Virus record (IMG/VR): IMGVR_UViG_3300047564_002222 | Coordinates: 1 to 41,834 of that record | Length of the DNA: 41,834 nt | DNA from: a virus | Strand: one strand, 5' to 3' | In this document: in pieces, positions 40,988 to 41,834 of the stretch | How the letters are laid out: each line of letters begins with the position of its first letter | Position numbering within the stretch: position 1 is the stretch's first letter | Notes under the pieces: model-generated | What the model was told of the DNA's origin: nothing | What the model saw: only the letters and a program-made list of their open reading frames with translations | Databases searched by the model: none | Translations under genes and position numbers: made by a program

Positions 40988-41533
40988 TCCCTTATGTTGC
41001 AATAAAATACCATTATAAACTTTTAGCATATGAGCATAGCAAAGATTATTTTCTAAACAAAATTTTTTTACGTTTTCAATTACAACAAGTTTTCCATCAG
41101 GATTTATAAACTCTCTACATTTTAGTTGCTTTTTACCAACAATTCCTCTTTTGTATTTTCCAGAATAAGAAAGATCATCAATATTTTTTATTATTTTCCC
41201 TTTGTTCCAAGCACTACATCCTTTTTTTGATTTACTTATATTTCTTATACTTTCTTCAGTATGGACGAACCCAGAAGAACCTTCACCACCATTTGTTTTA
41301 TTCAATAAAATACCAGTCTCTAAATCTTTTCTACCAAAAATATAAATCATATAAATTTCGTGCTTAAATGACTCTTCTTCAGTTAAGTTTTGTTTGAGAA
41401 AGATTATCCTTGATCTATTTTTTGGAGGTCTTATTCTTTTATCTTTTCTATAAATTCTATTTCCCTTTCCCTTACCAATATAATAAGGTGTTCCATCTTC
41501 ACGCAAATAAGCGTAAGTGTAATAGTTATTCAT
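40955..41533 (-). CDS. GIY-YIG endonuclease (192 aa)
   Basis: A clear GIY-YIG start (YYTYAYLREDGTPYYIGKGK, residues 4-23, with the catalytic-type Arg in GNRIYR) and a Glu-containing helix (HEIYMIYIFGRKD) form the nuclease domain. A NUMOD3 unit (HTEESIRNISKSKKG) and a C-terminal DNA-binding repeat (NPDGKLVVIENVKKFCLENN) follow. The end GWTVYKLAQEI is encoded by a gene-end element, so the gene continues past the usual stop. A late promoter and terminator precede it. Confidence 0.85.
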   Translation of the reverse strand: MNNYYTYAYLREDGTPYYIGKGKGNRIYRKDKRIRPPKNRSRIIFLKQNLTEEESFKHEIYMIYIFGRKDLETGILLNKTNGGEGSSGFVHTEESIRNISKSKKGCSAWNKGKIIKNIDDLSYSGKYKRGIVGKKQLKCREFINPDGKLVVIENVKKFCLENNLCYAHMLKVYNGILLQHKGWTVYKLAQEI

Positions 41534-41556
41534 ACTGCTTTATGTTCGGTCTTTAA

Positions 41557-41564
41557 TATTTATA
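41557..41564 (-). promoter_or_regulatory. T4-type late promoter (TATAAATA)
   Basis: TATAAATA on the minus strand (CGTATAAATATT) lies about 25 bases upstream of the endonuclease start and immediately after the terminator at 41567-41590. Confidence 0.75.
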
Positions 41565-41566
41565 CG

Positions 41567-41590
41567 AAAAGAGGAGTATTTTTACCCCTC
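41567..41590 (-). terminator. Terminator before the third endonuclease
   Basis: On the minus strand GAGGGGTA-AAAA-TACTCCTC-TTTT forms an 8-bp stem with one G-T pair and a T-run. It sits directly upstream of the late promoter, like the arrangement at 29739-29774. Confidence 0.75.
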
Positions 41591-41629
41591 CCATCGTGCT
41601 TCTGCGACCAAACATAAGCAATATTATTT

Positions 41630-41690
41630 AGTATAGCAGCACAAAAAGGGGGACCGAAGCCCCCCTGTGCCAGTTATGAAAGTGGATCAG
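41630..41690 (-). terminator. Junction cassette at the right edge
   Basis: After the TGA of the last gene comes CACTTTCATAACTGGCACA (element complement 41666-41675), a G5/C5 terminator stem with TTTTT (41643-41665), then TATACT (complement 41630-41635). No gene of useful length follows; this promoter is separated from the endonuclease by a second terminator. Confidence 0.85.
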
Positions 41691-41834
41691 GCAATTGGCA
41701 CCAGAGCATCAGCAGGATCAGTATCCACGATGTGAGGAGGACGGAAACCATAGATCAAGAAAGATCGGAGCACAGCACCAGTTCCGTTGATAGAGTCAAG
41801 GTTGTCAAGAATGTCTTCCAGTTGTGAAAGACGG
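41687..41834 (-). CDS. Hypothetical protein, C-terminal part
   Basis: The 48 visible residues include RLSQLEDILDNLDSINGTGA and FRPPHIVDTDPADALVPIA; the N-terminal part lies beyond the right edge. No family is recognised. The sequence is more GC-rich than the genes around 22-39 kb. Confidence 0.6.
   Translation of the reverse strand, partial: RLSQLEDILDNLDSINGTGAVLRSFLIYGFRPPHIVDTDPADALVPIA

Noticed and set aside
41590-41612. 20-codon frame between the right-edge junction and the endonuclease (MFGRRSTMGG...)
   Set aside because: It runs through the terminator and the late promoter and has no ribosome site; too short to support.

Overview
This window reads as a stretch of a large, lytic, T4-like myovirus genome. 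The most likely host is a marine picocyanobacterium, so it is probably a cyanophage. Reasons: about 130 tightly packed genes, nearly all on the minus strand; three free-standing GIY-YIG homing endonucleases; T4-type late promoters (NATAAATA); an SF2 helicase; tail-fibre/adhesin proteins built from LamG, glycine-rich and PA14-like modules; and two short proteins with an N-terminus like the T4 capsid-targeting sequence. No photosynthesis gene, tRNA, rRNA, CRISPR array or insertion sequence was seen. The host assignment is inference from recalled similarity to cyanophage small proteins, not from a search.

Layout. (1) 1-3.9 kb: small hypothetical genes plus one KxDG (nucleotidyltransferase-like, DUF6267-type) protein, in noticeably more GC-rich DNA, each unit closed by a C/G-rich hairpin. 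(2) 3.9-6.2 kb: an AT-rich, repeat-rich region with an ArdA-like antirestriction gene, four very acidic mini-proteins, about a dozen copies of an 11-bp near-palindrome (TCTMG-N-CKAGA), host-type promoters, a 2 x 32-nt direct repeat and a perfect 30-bp palindrome. It ends at the only plus-strand gene, a GIY-YIG endonuclease. (3) 6.9-11 kb: overlapping small genes, a capsid-targeted protein candidate, a secreted protein, a CMP/dCMP-type deaminase and an RlpA-like barrel protein. (4) 11-12.6 kb: SprT-like metallopeptidase, PD-(D/E)XK nuclease-like protein and NPPF methyltransferase, a possible phage restriction-modification pair. (5) 12.6-17.8 kb: about 20 small conserved-looking genes. (6) 17.8-22.3 kb: tail-fibre/adhesin module read from late promoters. 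(7) 22.3-39.6 kb: a long archipelago of about 60 tiny genes coupled by ATGA, TAATG/TGATG or 8-nt overlaps, containing a metallophosphoesterase, a HiPIP-like protein with a capsid-targeting-like N-terminus, several paralogous families and a second endonuclease. (8) 39.7-41.8 kb: helicase, third endonuclease and a truncated gene.

The recurring theme is a gene-boundary cassette. On the minus strand, gene 3' ends carry a conserved element (roughly GGACGGTT-stop-AACTGGCACA), followed within a few bases by a terminator-like hairpin, then a TATAAT -10 box and the next gene. At several junctions the stop codon inside the element has been lost and the protein runs on through it, twice ending in the TATAAT box of the next promoter. 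Tail-fibre genes and two of the endonucleases instead use TATAAATA-type late promoters. This looks like a genome built from semi-autonomous promoter-gene-terminator cassettes with homologous joints that could favour gene shuffling.

Many genes listed here are shorter than 60 codons. They were found by reading the gaps and are supported mainly by exact start/stop coupling with both neighbours.
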